Shown in pieces: positions 24,354 through 33,084 of a DNA stretch of 64,000 nt. The DNA is taken from assembly GCF_029285175.1 (NCBI RefSeq), contig NZ_JABEDH010000001.1, forward strand, positions 744,001-808,000, given 5' to 3'. Position 1 is the stretch's first letter, and every line of letters begins with the position of its first letter. A program made the position numbers and the translations under genes. This DNA is from Sulfitobacter sp. M05. GTDB taxonomy: Bacteria; Pseudomonadota; Alphaproteobacteria; Rhodobacterales; Rhodobacteraceae. Below the pieces are notes generated by a model. That model was not told the origin of the DNA and did no database searches. It saw only the letters and a list, made by a program, of their open reading frames with translations.

Positions 24354-26114
24354 ATGAGTGATACGTCCCCCATAAGCAAACCCGCGTTGTTCATTTCGTG
24401 GCGCGTGCGTCTGGCCATTGGTCTGATCATGGTGTTGGCAGTTCTGGTGATTTCGATCACCAACAACCTGTTGACCGACCGGTTCACCGAAAGCACACGC
24501 AACCGCGCGGAATTGCGCATCGCGCTTTACAGCGGCAACCTGATGGCCGAGCTGCGCCAGAATGCGATTGTGCCGCAACTGCTGGCACGTGACCCGTCGC
24601 TGATCATCGCCTTGCAAGAGGCTGACTATTCGCTGTCGACGCAGCGCTTGATCTCCTTTGTCGAGGAAATTGGCGCGGCCTCTCTGATGCTCTATGATAC
24701 GGATGGGCGTACTGTTGCCGCAACTGACCGTAACAGGCTGCAATCGTTGCATAAATCGTCTCCCTATTTTGTTGATGCAATCCGCGCGAATGTGACGATT
24801 TTTAGCGTGATCAAATTGGAGGGCGGCGGATATAAATTTGTCTATTCGCGGCGCATTCAGGCTGGCGGGGATACACTAGGTGTAATCGCCGTCGAGGTGG
24901 ATTTACAGAAATTTGAACGGGCCTGGGCGGGGATTTCCGATGCGGTGATGGTGATGGACAGTGCCGGAGAGATTATTCTGGGCACCTCGCCGCGGTGGCG
25001 CGGGCTGAGCGAAGCCGAGGCGCTGGCCACGACGTCGCCGCAGACTGCAATCGAGCGGGCGATCAAGGCCACGGCAGATTGGACAGCGGTGCCGGCGGAT
25101 GCCTATTTGCAGGGCGAGGCGGTGATGCGTCTGGAACACCGGATTGCCTTTCGCGGCTGGCGGATGGTCAGCTTTACCACCTATGAGAGCGTGCGCGAGC
25201 GGGTGAATGCGGTATTGGCGCTGGAAGTCATGGGGTTTGCGATTCTTCTGGCACTGGCCTTCTATTTTCTCAGTCGCCGCACCGCTGGCAGGCTGGCAAT
25301 TTTTCAACGGGAGTCGGCCAAACTTCGCGCATTGAACGTCGCCTTGCAGCGGGAAATCGCTGAGCGCAAACGGGTTCAAGAGACCCTTGCGGTGGCGGAA
25401 CAGACCCTTGAACAATCCAGTAAACTGGCCGCCTTGGGCGAAATGTCAGCCGCTGTCAGTCACGAGCTTAACCAACCGCTGGCGGCGATGAAAACCTATC
25501 TCGCAGGGGCGCGATTATTGCTGCGCCGCAACCGCCCTGACGAGGCATTGTCGTCTTTCGGGCGCATTGACGATCTGATCGAGCGGATGGGGGCAATCAC
25601 ACGCCAGCTGAAGTCTTATGCCCGTAAAGGGCAAGAGGCGTTTTCCCCTGTGGATATGGGGGCGGCCCTTGCGTCATCCATGTCGATGATGGAGCCTCAG
25701 CTGCGCCAGCGGCAGGTGGAAATTGCGCGTATTCTGCCGGATGAACCGGTGATTGTGATGGGGGATCGGATGCGCATTGAACAGGTCATGGTGAACCTGT
25801 TTCGCAACGCACTTGATGCCACCAAATCAGAACGCCACCCGCAGGTGGAAATCATCCTGTCGGCAGGCGAAACCGCCACCCTCACTGTGCGGGACAACGG
25901 ACCGGGGATTGCCGATCTCGACGCCTTGTTTGAACCGTTCTACACCACCAAACAGCCAGGGGACGGTGTCGGCTTGGGGCTTGCTATCTCGTCGGGCATC
26001 GTCAACGACCTTGGCGGACGTCTGACTGCACGCAACGGACAATCCGGCGGAGCGGTGTTTGAGATGCAATTGCCCATCATGGGCGAAACGAACAAAATAG
26101 AAGCAGCGGAGTAA
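24354..26114 (+). CDS. dctB: C4-dicarboxylate-type sensor kinase DctB
   Basis: The 586-residue protein has two membrane helices (about 13-36 and 284-304), a periplasmic tandem-PAS-like sensor between them, a coiled-coil linker (REIAERKRVQETLAVAEQTLEQ) and a kinase core. The H-box is GEMSAAVSHELNQPLAAMKTYL (His about 374), as typical of NtrB/DctB kinases. The N box is NLFRNALDATKSE, and the G boxes are VRDNGPGI and DGVGLGLAISSGIV. DctB senses C4-dicarboxylates. The gene ends 3 bp before the DctD-type regulator, so they are one operon. Confidence 0.9.
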   Translation: MSDTSPISKPALFISWRVRLAIGLIMVLAVLVISITNNLLTDRFTESTRNRAELRIALYSGNLMAELRQNAIVPQLLARDPSLIIALQEADYSLSTQRLISFVEEIGAASLMLYDTDGRTVAATDRNRLQSLHKSSPYFVDAIRANVTIFSVIKLEGGGYKFVYSRRIQAGGDTLGVIAVEVDLQKFERAWAGISDAVMVMDSAGEIILGTSPRWRGLSEAEALATTSPQTAIERAIKATADWTAVPADAYLQGEAVMRLEHRIAFRGWRMVSFTTYESVRERVNAVLALEVMGFAILLALAFYFLSRRTAGRLAIFQRESAKLRALNVALQREIAERKRVQETLAVAEQTLEQSSKLAALGEMSAAVSHELNQPLAAMKTYLAGARLLLRRNRPDEALSSFGRIDDLIERMGAITRQLKSYARKGQEAFSPVDMGAALASSMSMMEPQLRQRQVEIARILPDEPVIVMGDRMRIEQVMVNLFRNALDATKSERHPQVEIILSAGETATLTVRDNGPGIADLDALFEPFYTTKQPGDGVGLGLAISSGIVNDLGGRLTARNGQSGGAVFEMQLPIMGETNKIEAAE

Positions 26115-26117
26115 ACG

Positions 26118-27452
26118 ATGGCACAGGCGATGAAGATTGCGATTGTCGATGATGAACAGGACATGCGCCAGTCAATCAGCCAGTGGCTGGCTTTGTCGGG
26201 GTATGACACGGAAACCTTCGGGTCTGCCGAAGACGCCTTGAAAACCCTGGGGCCGGAGTATCCGGGCATTGTGATTTCGGACATCAAGATGCCGGGCATG
26301 GATGGTATGCAGTTCCTGAAAAAGCTGATGGGCAGTGACAGCGCGCTGCCGGTGATCATGATCACCGGGCATGGTGATGTGCCGATGGCGGTCGAGGCGA
26401 TGCGCGTCGGGGCGTTTGATTTCCTGGAAAAGCCGTTTAATCCTGATCGGATGAGCGAGCTGGCCAAAAAGGCCACCAATGCGCGGCGTCTGGTAATGGA
26501 CAACCGCGCCCTGCGCCGCGAGTTAAGCGACGGCGGCCAGTTGATGAAAAAGCTCATCGGCCAGTCGCCGGTGATGGAGCGTCTGCGCGAGGATATTTTG
26601 GATCTGGGGCAGGCGGACGGCCATGTCTTGATTGACGGGGAAACCGGCACAGGAAAAACACTGGTGGCCCATGCGCTGCACGCGGTCGGGTCACGGGCGG
26701 GCAAGAAATTCGTTCTGGTGTCCTGCGGGGCGTTGGAAGAAGAGATGCTGAGCAAACGGTTGTTCGGCCCGATGCAGCCCGAAGATGCGCAGTTGCCTGC
26801 CATTGAAGAGGCCCGCGGCGGTACATTGGTTCTGGAAGATGTGGAGGCGTTGTCGGAAACACTGCAAGCGCGTCTGCTGAGTGTGATTAACGAGCAGGGC
26901 ACGCCTGCTGAAACACGGATCGTTGCAATCTCGAACCTGCAAGAGGCGGGGCGCACATCGGAAGATGCGCTGCGCAGTGATCTGTTCTACCGGCTCGCGG
27001 CTTTGCGGATCACTGTGCCGCCCCTGCGCCAGCGCGGCGAGGACATCCTGACTTTGTTCACGCGCCTGAGCGAGCAATTTTCCGAGGAATATGGCTGTGA
27101 TACACCGCAGGTCAGCGCGCAGGAGGCGGCGCAATTGTTGCAGGCTCCTTGGCCGGGCAATGTGCGTCAGCTGATCAATGTGGCGGAACGTGCGGTACTG
27201 CAATCGCGACGTGGATCAGGAACGATTGCATCCTTGCTGATGTCGGATCACGAAGAAATGCAGCCGGTGATGACAACCGAAGGCAAGCCGCTGAAAGAAT
27301 ATGTCGAAGCCTTCGAGAGGATGTTGATCGACAACACCATGCGCCGCCACAAGGGTTCGATTTCATCGGTGATGGACGAATTGTGCCTGCCACGGCGGAC
27401 ATTGAACGAGAAAATGGCGAAATACGGATTGCAGCGCTCGGATTATCTGTGA
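26118..27452 (+). CDS. dctD: DctD-type response regulator lacking the GAFTGA loop
   Basis: The 444-residue protein has a receiver domain (about 7-118, phosphoacceptor Asp in IVISDIKMPGMDG), an AAA+ domain with Walker A GETGTGKT (about 175-182) and Walker-B-like GGTLVLEDVE, and a C-terminal Fis-type helix-turn-helix (SISSVMDELCLPRRTLNEKM). Ordinary sigma54 activators have ELFGHEKGAFTGA after Walker A. Here the matching stretch reads RLFGPMQPEDAQLPAIEEA, with no GAFTGA. It should therefore not engage sigma54 in the usual way. Regulation of other promoters is likely, as in Rhodobacter NtrC, which activates sigma70 promoters. Confidence 0.88.
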   Translation: MAQAMKIAIVDDEQDMRQSISQWLALSGYDTETFGSAEDALKTLGPEYPGIVISDIKMPGMDGMQFLKKLMGSDSALPVIMITGHGDVPMAVEAMRVGAFDFLEKPFNPDRMSELAKKATNARRLVMDNRALRRELSDGGQLMKKLIGQSPVMERLREDILDLGQADGHVLIDGETGTGKTLVAHALHAVGSRAGKKFVLVSCGALEEEMLSKRLFGPMQPEDAQLPAIEEARGGTLVLEDVEALSETLQARLLSVINEQGTPAETRIVAISNLQEAGRTSEDALRSDLFYRLAALRITVPPLRQRGEDILTLFTRLSEQFSEEYGCDTPQVSAQEAAQLLQAPWPGNVRQLINVAERAVLQSRRGSGTIASLLMSDHEEMQPVMTTEGKPLKEYVEAFERMLIDNTMRRHKGSISSVMDELCLPRRTLNEKMAKYGLQRSDYL

Positions 27453-27504
27453 TTTTGGCCAACCTCTGGTCCGCGCGGAGATGCTGCGTGGGCCGGCGGT
27501 ACGG

Positions 27505-27969
27505 CTAAAGCGCCTTGCGAAACGTCACTTTGTCATCCCCTGCGGCCCAGAAGTCGCGAATGCGGGCTTCGGCTGCGTAGCCATTCTTGGCATAGAAGTC
27601 TCGGGTCTGGGCAAAGTCATCGGTGCCAGAGGTATCGGCAAGCAGAATACGCGCGTCTAAATCGCGCAAGTGCTGTTCAAGGGCATCGGCTAGATCGGTG
27701 CCAACACCCGCGCCCTGCTGGGCAGGGGCTACAGCAATCGCCAGCATGTTCCAGGTTCCCTGGGTAAGCTGTTCGGGTTGGGCAAAACAGAAAGCGCAGG
27801 GCGTGCCGTCGCGTTCTGCCGTCAGCCATAGCGCTTCGGTACTGCCTTTCAAAAACGGCGTAACCATGTCTTCCAACATATCAGAAGGAAACAGCTGGGT
27901 TGCATCCAGCACTTGTTTCAGCGCTGGAATGTCAGATTTTAAGGTTGGCCTGACGGAAGATGCAGGCAT
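27505..27969 (-). CDS. GNAT family N-acetyltransferase
   Basis: The 154-residue product matches the GNAT fold: VRPTLKSDIPALKQVLD at the start, a central acetyl-CoA binding motif NMLAIAVAPAQQGAGVGTDLADAL (motif A with Q/R-x-x-G-x-G), and a C-terminal ARDFYAKNGY-like strand (TRDFYAKNGYAAEARIRDFW). The acceptor is unknown. The start overlaps the stop of the upstream lipoprotein gene (TAATG), suggesting coupling. Confidence 0.88.
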   Translation of the reverse strand: MPASSVRPTLKSDIPALKQVLDATQLFPSDMLEDMVTPFLKGSTEALWLTAERDGTPCAFCFAQPEQLTQGTWNMLAIAVAPAQQGAGVGTDLADALEQHLRDLDARILLADTSGTDDFAQTRDFYAKNGYAAEARIRDFWAAGDDKVTFRKAL

Positions 27970-28259
27970 TAACCGTTCTTACGCTCGACAATTTCGATGG
28001 CCTTGCCGTTTGCATCGGTGACACAGGTCCACATCCCGCTGCCCGGCACATCCACGATAAAACGCTGCACCTCGATCACCGGAATGGTGGTGTTGATGGC
28101 AACATTGGCAGCCCCGGTTTCGGCAGCCACCGCTGCGACACAGCTTTTCTGCCCGCGCAAGTCGGCCAGGGCGACCGGATCATTGGCCAATGCCAACTCA
28201 TCACAGGCGACAAGTCCCAACAGGGAAAAGCCAAGAACGGAGCGGGTCAGAATATGCAT
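27969..28259 (-). CDS. Small predicted lipoprotein
   Basis: The 96-residue product has a signal peptide with lipobox LVAC (MHILTRSVLGFSLLGLVAC, Cys 19). The mature part includes SCVAAVAAETGAANVAINTT and VDVPGSGMWTCVTDANGKAIEIVERKNG, with two cysteines that could pair. A SH3-like surface protein or a periplasmic inhibitor is possible, but I recognise no family. It is expressed with the GNAT gene downstream. Confidence 0.75.
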   Translation of the reverse strand: MHILTRSVLGFSLLGLVACDELALANDPVALADLRGQKSCVAAVAAETGAANVAINTTIPVIEVQRFIVDVPGSGMWTCVTDANGKAIEIVERKNG

Positions 28260-28815
28260 GGAAAGTCCTTTGGGTCTTTTGATTGTAGCCGCGCGTAGGG
28301 TTACTTGCAGGCGCAGAATGTGTCGGATCAGATGAGCCCGATTGCGTAGATTTTGTCAAGCAAACGCCGCGCGAATGGCGGTTTTGGGGCGGCGAGGGAA
28401 CATTGCCCATTGTGTTCACAGGTCCAATCCCCTTATCTAGTAGGATCAAGGTGTGCCGCCCGATGGCGTCACATGTCCTTGACTGAGAGTTTCGCTGCCT
28501 GCGGCAGCCCCACGCTGGGCACGCAAGCAGACCGATTGGGCCGGAAACGGCCAGAGAACCGCTGACGTCGGACGGGCAAGACCCTAGGATGTTCAGTAAA
28601 TAATGGATGCGGCAGGCCGAAATGGCATGACCGCATCGGAGAAGAACCGCGATGACGCGCGCAGAAGCTACGAGCAGGAATGGACAGGCCTTTTCAGGCC
28701 CCGTTCCGCTGTACGGTATGCCTGCACCGTCACCCATCGCCCTGACAAGTCACACCGCAACGTCACAAGCTCCCCCGGGGGCAGGTCTGGCGCATGTGCT
28801 GTGCATAGTGAGAAC
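28260..28815. other. Long leader region of rne
   Basis: The 556 bp between the lipoprotein start and the rne ATG carry no supported gene. An in-frame extension of rne to 28603 is open but reads as low-complexity, non-conserved protein (KSHRNVTSSPGGRSG). The region is G/C-rich with inverted segments such as GGCCTTTTCAGGCC at 28688-28701. Long structured rne leaders that mediate autoregulation are known in other proteobacteria; that is the likely content. Confidence 0.5.
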
Positions 28816-31755
28816 ATGCCTAAGAAAATGCTTATCGATGCCACCCACGCGGAAGAAACCCGCGTTGTTGTGGTTGACGGAAACAAGGTCGAGGAATTCG
28901 ATTTTGAATCAGAGAACAGACGCCAGCTAGCTGGCAATATCTATCTGGCCAAGGTGACGCGCGTAGAGCCGTCCTTGCAGGCCGCTTTTGTGGATTACGG
29001 TGGCAACCGCCACGGTTTCCTTGCCTTCTCGGAAATCCATCCGGATTATTACCAGATTCCTGTGGCTGACCGTCAGGCGCTGCTGGAAGAGGAACGCGCC
29101 TATGCTGAGGCGCAGGCGTCGAAGGATGACGACGAACCCAAGCCAAAGCGCCGGTCTCGCTCGCGCAGCCGTGCCAAGCCCAAGGCCGAGGAGGCTGTGT
29201 CGGCAGATGCCAAGACATCCGCCGAGATCGAGGGCATGGAGACCGTCGATCTGAGCGACGAGGATGACGTGGAGGTTGACGCAAGCGAAGCCTCTTCTCC
29301 GATGGAACGGGTGCCGGAAACGCCGGTTGAAACACCCGAAGTCGGTAGCGACGATGACGCGTCTGACGATGCGACGTTGACCGAAGACAGTGCTGAGGAC
29401 AAAGGTGCCGAGGCAGATGCCGATGAAGAAACCGACGGTGACGATGCCCCAAAAGCGGCAGATGCAACCTCAAAAGACGAGACCATCGAGTCGGTAGCCG
29501 ACGAGGACGACAGCGAAGACATCCGTCCCGTGCGCAAGCCACGTCCGCGCCGCTACAAGATTCAAGAAGTCATCAAGATGCGCCAGATTCTGCTGGTGCA
29601 GGTTGTAAAAGAAGAGCGCGGCAACAAAGGCGCAGCTTTGACAACCTACCTCAGCCTTGCGGGGCGTTATTGCGTCTTGATGCCCAATACTGCGCGTGGC
29701 GGTGGCATCAGCCGCAAGATTACCAACGCCGCAGACCGTAAGAAACTGAAAGAGATCGCCAACGAAATCACCGTGCCATTGGGCGCAGGGCTAATCGTGC
29801 GTACTGCTGGTGCCAAGCGTACCCGCGCCGAGATCAAGCGCGACTATGAATATCTGCAACGCCTCTGGGAACAGATCCGCGAACTGACGTTGAAGAGTAT
29901 CGCGCCGGCAAAGATTTATGAAGAAGGCGATCTGATCAAGCGCTCGATCCGCGACCTCTATAACCGCGACATCGACGAGGTGTTTGTCGAGGGCGAACGC
30001 GGCTATCGCATTGCCAAGGACTTCATGAAGATGATCATGCCGTCCCACGCCAAGAATGTGAAACGCTACGAGGAAAACCTGCCGCTCTTTGCCCGTTACA
30101 AGGTCGAGGATTACCTGTCAGGCATGTTCAACCCCACGGTACAACTGCCGTCGGGCGGGTATATCGTGATCGGCGTGACCGAAGCGTTGGTGGCCATTGA
30201 TGTGAACTCTGGTCGGGCGACCAAAGAAGGCTCGATCGAACAGACCGCAACCAAGACCAACCTTGAAGCGGCCGCGGAAGTCGCCCGTCAGCTGCGTCTG
30301 CGTGACCTTGCGGGCCTGATTGTCATCGACTTCATCGATATGGATGAACGCCGTAACAATACGGCTGTCGAAAAGATGATGAAGGACAAGCTGAAGACCG
30401 ACCGTGCACGCATTCAGGTGGGCCGGATCAGCGGCTTTGGCCTGATGGAAATGTCGCGCCAGCGACTCCGCCCTGGTATGATCGAGGCTACAACTCAGCC
30501 CTGCGTGGCCTGTCACGGCACCGGTTTGATCCGGTCAGACGACAGCCTTGCTCTGTCTATCATCCGCCACATGGAAGAAGAAGGCACGCGCCGTCGGACC
30601 CGCGAGGTATTGATCAAGGCACCGGTGGGCATCGCCAACTTCCTGATGAACGCCAAACGCGAGCATGTCGCCCAGATCGAAGCGCGGTACGGCATGGCCG
30701 TGCGCATCGAAGGGGACCCGCATCTGGTCAGCCCTGATTTCTCGATGGAGAAATTCAAGACGGCAACCCGCAATGTCCCTGTGGCAGGTGCGCATGTCGT
30801 CTCAGTTGATACTTCGCTGATGGATCAGATCGACGAGGCCGAGGCGAAAGCGGCGGAAACCGCCGAGGCCTTGGCCATTGCCGAAGATGAAGCCGACGAG
30901 AACCGGTCAAAATCCCAGAACAACGGGCGCGACAACAACGGTGAACAGCAGTTGGATGCGGATGGCAAACCCAAGCGCAAGCGGCGCCGTCGTCGCAGCC
31001 GTGGGGGCCGTGGCAAGAACGGTGGCGAAAACGCCAACAACGAGAACCGTTCGGAAGAGGCGGATCAGAACGCGGCACAAAATGACGCTGCACCAGCGGA
31101 TGCAGCCGAAGCCGACGCAACCACGTCAGAGACTCCTCAGGCAGAGGTCTCTCAAAACGATGTGGCGGTCGCGGACGGCAAGGTGGAGGCCGGTGCGGAT
31201 AAGCCGAAAAAGCCGACCTCGCGCAGCCGCACGCGCAAGCCAAAGGTTGATCCGGAAACAGCCGCGGAACCAGCTGTGGTAGCAGAAAAATCTGCTGATG
31301 CGGATGCCTCGGCCTCTGAACCAGTAGCCGGAACAGCTGCGCCGGAAGCTGAAGAGGTCAAGGAAAAGCCAAAGCCAAAGCCGCGCAAACGGGCGACCGC
31401 TGCGTCGAAAAAGGCCAAAGCCGCCGAGGATGCCGCGACAACAGGAGACGCACCGGAAGACGCGGCACCGGAAGCCGTAAAAGAGCCCAAGCCGAGAAAG
31501 CCGCGCGCCAGCCGCGCCAAGGCAAAGCCCAAGGTGGAAGAGAAAGCAGCGGATAAAGCCGAAGTGACTGTGGCACCGGTTGCAGCTGCGCAAGAGCCGA
31601 CACCACCGGGCCCCGAACCGGTCCTTGCGCCGGAGCCTGTCGCGCAAACCCCAGCGCCAGAGCCGGTGGCAGAGGCCCCCGCGCCGGCACCAGAACCTGT
31701 GAAGGAAGAGCCGAAAAAGCCCAAGAGAAAGGGCTGGTGGTCTTTGGGCCGCTAA
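28816..31755 (+). CDS. rne: Ribonuclease E
   Basis: RNase E is the endoribonuclease that scaffolds the degradosome. The 979-residue protein starts MPKKMLIDATHAEETRVVVV and has an S1 domain interrupted by a long acidic/basic insert (about residues 95-245: KPKRRSRSRSRAKPK, then Asp/Glu-rich stretches). The catalytic DNase-I-like region holds LVAIDVNSGRAT and LIVIDFIDM with its metal-binding Asp residues. The Zn-link is PCVACHGTG. The C-terminal third is disordered with Arg-rich blocks (KRKRRRRRSRGGRG) and Lys/Pro repeats, the usual RNA- and protein-binding tail. The S1 insert is a known alphaproteobacterial feature. Confidence 0.95.
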   Translation: MPKKMLIDATHAEETRVVVVDGNKVEEFDFESENRRQLAGNIYLAKVTRVEPSLQAAFVDYGGNRHGFLAFSEIHPDYYQIPVADRQALLEEERAYAEAQASKDDDEPKPKRRSRSRSRAKPKAEEAVSADAKTSAEIEGMETVDLSDEDDVEVDASEASSPMERVPETPVETPEVGSDDDASDDATLTEDSAEDKGAEADADEETDGDDAPKAADATSKDETIESVADEDDSEDIRPVRKPRPRRYKIQEVIKMRQILLVQVVKEERGNKGAALTTYLSLAGRYCVLMPNTARGGGISRKITNAADRKKLKEIANEITVPLGAGLIVRTAGAKRTRAEIKRDYEYLQRLWEQIRELTLKSIAPAKIYEEGDLIKRSIRDLYNRDIDEVFVEGERGYRIAKDFMKMIMPSHAKNVKRYEENLPLFARYKVEDYLSGMFNPTVQLPSGGYIVIGVTEALVAIDVNSGRATKEGSIEQTATKTNLEAAAEVARQLRLRDLAGLIVIDFIDMDERRNNTAVEKMMKDKLKTDRARIQVGRISGFGLMEMSRQRLRPGMIEATTQPCVACHGTGLIRSDDSLALSIIRHMEEEGTRRRTREVLIKAPVGIANFLMNAKREHVAQIEARYGMAVRIEGDPHLVSPDFSMEKFKTATRNVPVAGAHVVSVDTSLMDQIDEAEAKAAETAEALAIAEDEADENRSKSQNNGRDNNGEQQLDADGKPKRKRRRRRSRGGRGKNGGENANNENRSEEADQNAAQNDAAPADAAEADATTSETPQAEVSQNDVAVADGKVEAGADKPKKPTSRSRTRKPKVDPETAAEPAVVAEKSADADASASEPVAGTAAPEAEEVKEKPKPKPRKRATAASKKAKAAEDAATTGDAPEDAAPEAVKEPKPRKPRASRAKAKPKVEEKAADKAEVTVAPVAAAQEPTPPGPEPVLAPEPVAQTPAPEPVAEAPAPAPEPVKEEPKKPKRKGWWSLGR

Positions 31756-31778
31756 GCACTGAAGGTTACGAAAAAAAA

Positions 31779-31803
31779 GGCAGGCCCCTGTGGCCTGCCT
31801 TTT
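31779..31803 (+). terminator. Rho-independent terminator of rne
   Basis: A perfect 8-bp stem GGCAGGCC/GGCCTGCC with a 5-base loop is followed by TTTT. It starts 24 bp after the rne stop. The A-run before it (31771-31778) makes it usable in both directions. Confidence 0.85.
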
Positions 31804-31944
31804 GCGTTTCCGGGGTATGGGGCAAGCCAACCGCAGCGCGGCGCTGGCGGTTGAAATTGGACTGTGCGCAGCAATCGCCCCGAAGGGCGCGCCACATCGG
31901 ATTAACGGGGTGAACGGGATCGCAGGGAACTGCCGCGCGGATTT

Positions 31945-32172
31945 CTAGCCGCCCTTGCGCACCAGATAGATTTGCACGCCACCATCTTCACGGGTGTCCA
32001 GAAGGCCGTGACCGGCCTCGGCGCAAAAATGCGGCACGTCGATGAATGCTGCCGGATCGTCCGCCCGCATGACAATCTGCTCGCCGGCGGGCAGCGCCGC
32101 GAGACGTTTGCGCAGTTTCAGCACGGGCAGGGGGCATAGCAACCCCGTTGCATCAAGCTCATGTGTTTCCAT
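31945..32172 (-). CDS. TusA-type sulfur carrier protein
   Basis: The ATG at 32172 gives 75 residues with the TusA signature LDATGLLCPLPVLKLRKRL, in which the Cys of CPxP carries the sulfane sulfur. The later RADDPAAFIDVPHFCAEAGH is typical of the family. TusA moves sulfur for tRNA thiolation or molybdenum-cofactor assembly. The upstream frame to 32310 is antisense to the ccdA leader and excluded. The gene is divergent to ccdA, which also handles sulfur/thiol chemistry. Confidence 0.9.
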   Translation of the reverse strand: METHELDATGLLCPLPVLKLRKRLAALPAGEQIVMRADDPAAFIDVPHFCAEAGHGLLDTREDGGVQIYLVRKGG

Positions 32173-32266
32173 GCCCTGCGCAGTACGCCAGATGTTACAC
32201 CGCGTCCACAGTCTTGTGACCATTGGCCGCGTGACGGCCCCGTCAAACGGGGCTAAGGATGAGGGT

Positions 32267-33019
32267 ATGTTTGGTATTGAACTTATTGACGCGGGCCTTT
32301 TGCCCGCCATGTTGATCGCCCTGATTGCCGGTGTGGTCAGCTTTCTTAGCCCCTGTGTTCTGCCGATTGTGCCGCCCTATCTGGCCTATATGAGCGGCGT
32401 GTCCCTGAACGATATGTCGACCCAGGAAGAAAGCCGGCGCAAGGCGGTGATTGCCGCGCTGTTCTTTGTGATGGGGCTGAGTACGGTATTCTTGATCCTT
32501 GGCTTTACGGCCTCGGCATTTGGTGCGTTTTTCTTGCAAAATCAGGTGGTTTTTGCACAGGTCTCGGGGGTGGTGATCATTGTTTTTGGTCTGCATTTTC
32601 TTGGGTTGTTCCGCATTCCCTTTTTGGATCAGGAAGCCCGTCTTGATGCCGGCGACAAGGGCGGTTCCAGCTTTGGAGCCTATGTTCTGGGTCTTGCCTT
32701 TGCCTTTGGCTGGACACCTTGCATCGGGCCACAATTGGGGACGATCCTGTCTTTAGCAGCGTCTGAGGCCTCTGTCGCCAAGGGCACTTTGTTACTGGGG
32801 GTTTATGCTGCGGGTCTGGGTATTCCGTTTCTGCTGGCCGCGATGTTCATCACCCGCGCCATGGGGGTGATGAACCGTCTAAAACGGCACATGAAAACCA
32901 TCGAGCGGGTGATGGGTGGTTTGCTGGTGGTTGTAGGTGTGATGATGGTGACCGGGGCCTTTACCACTTTGGCCTTTTGGTTGCTTGATACCTTTCCCGC
33001 GCTTGGCGCTCTGGGATAA
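32267..33019 (+). CDS. ccdA: Cytochrome c biogenesis protein CcdA
   Basis: The 250-residue polytopic protein has six predicted helices, with the CcdA cysteines in SFLSPCVLPIVPPYLAYMSG and FGWTPCIGPQLGTILSLA. CcdA carries reducing power from cytoplasmic thioredoxin across the membrane to apocytochrome c maturation and other periplasmic thiols. The start at 32267 sits downstream of AAGGATGAGG. The first ATG at 32259 is in another frame. Length matches the family. Confidence 0.94.
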   Translation: MFGIELIDAGLLPAMLIALIAGVVSFLSPCVLPIVPPYLAYMSGVSLNDMSTQEESRRKAVIAALFFVMGLSTVFLILGFTASAFGAFFLQNQVVFAQVSGVVIIVFGLHFLGLFRIPFLDQEARLDAGDKGGSSFGAYVLGLAFAFGWTPCIGPQLGTILSLAASEASVAKGTLLLGVYAAGLGIPFLLAAMFITRAMGVMNRLKRHMKTIERVMGGLLVVVGVMMVTGAFTTLAFWLLDTFPALGALG

Positions 33020-33084
33020 AGCCGCGCGATCAAAGCCTTACCCTTGCCGTAAAACATGGCTAGGGTATCGGCAAAGAGGGCGCC

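Noticed and set aside
31126-31830. Minus-strand frames opposite the rne tail
   Set aside because: They are mirror frames of the Lys/Ala/Pro-rich RNase E C-terminus and have no domain resemblance.
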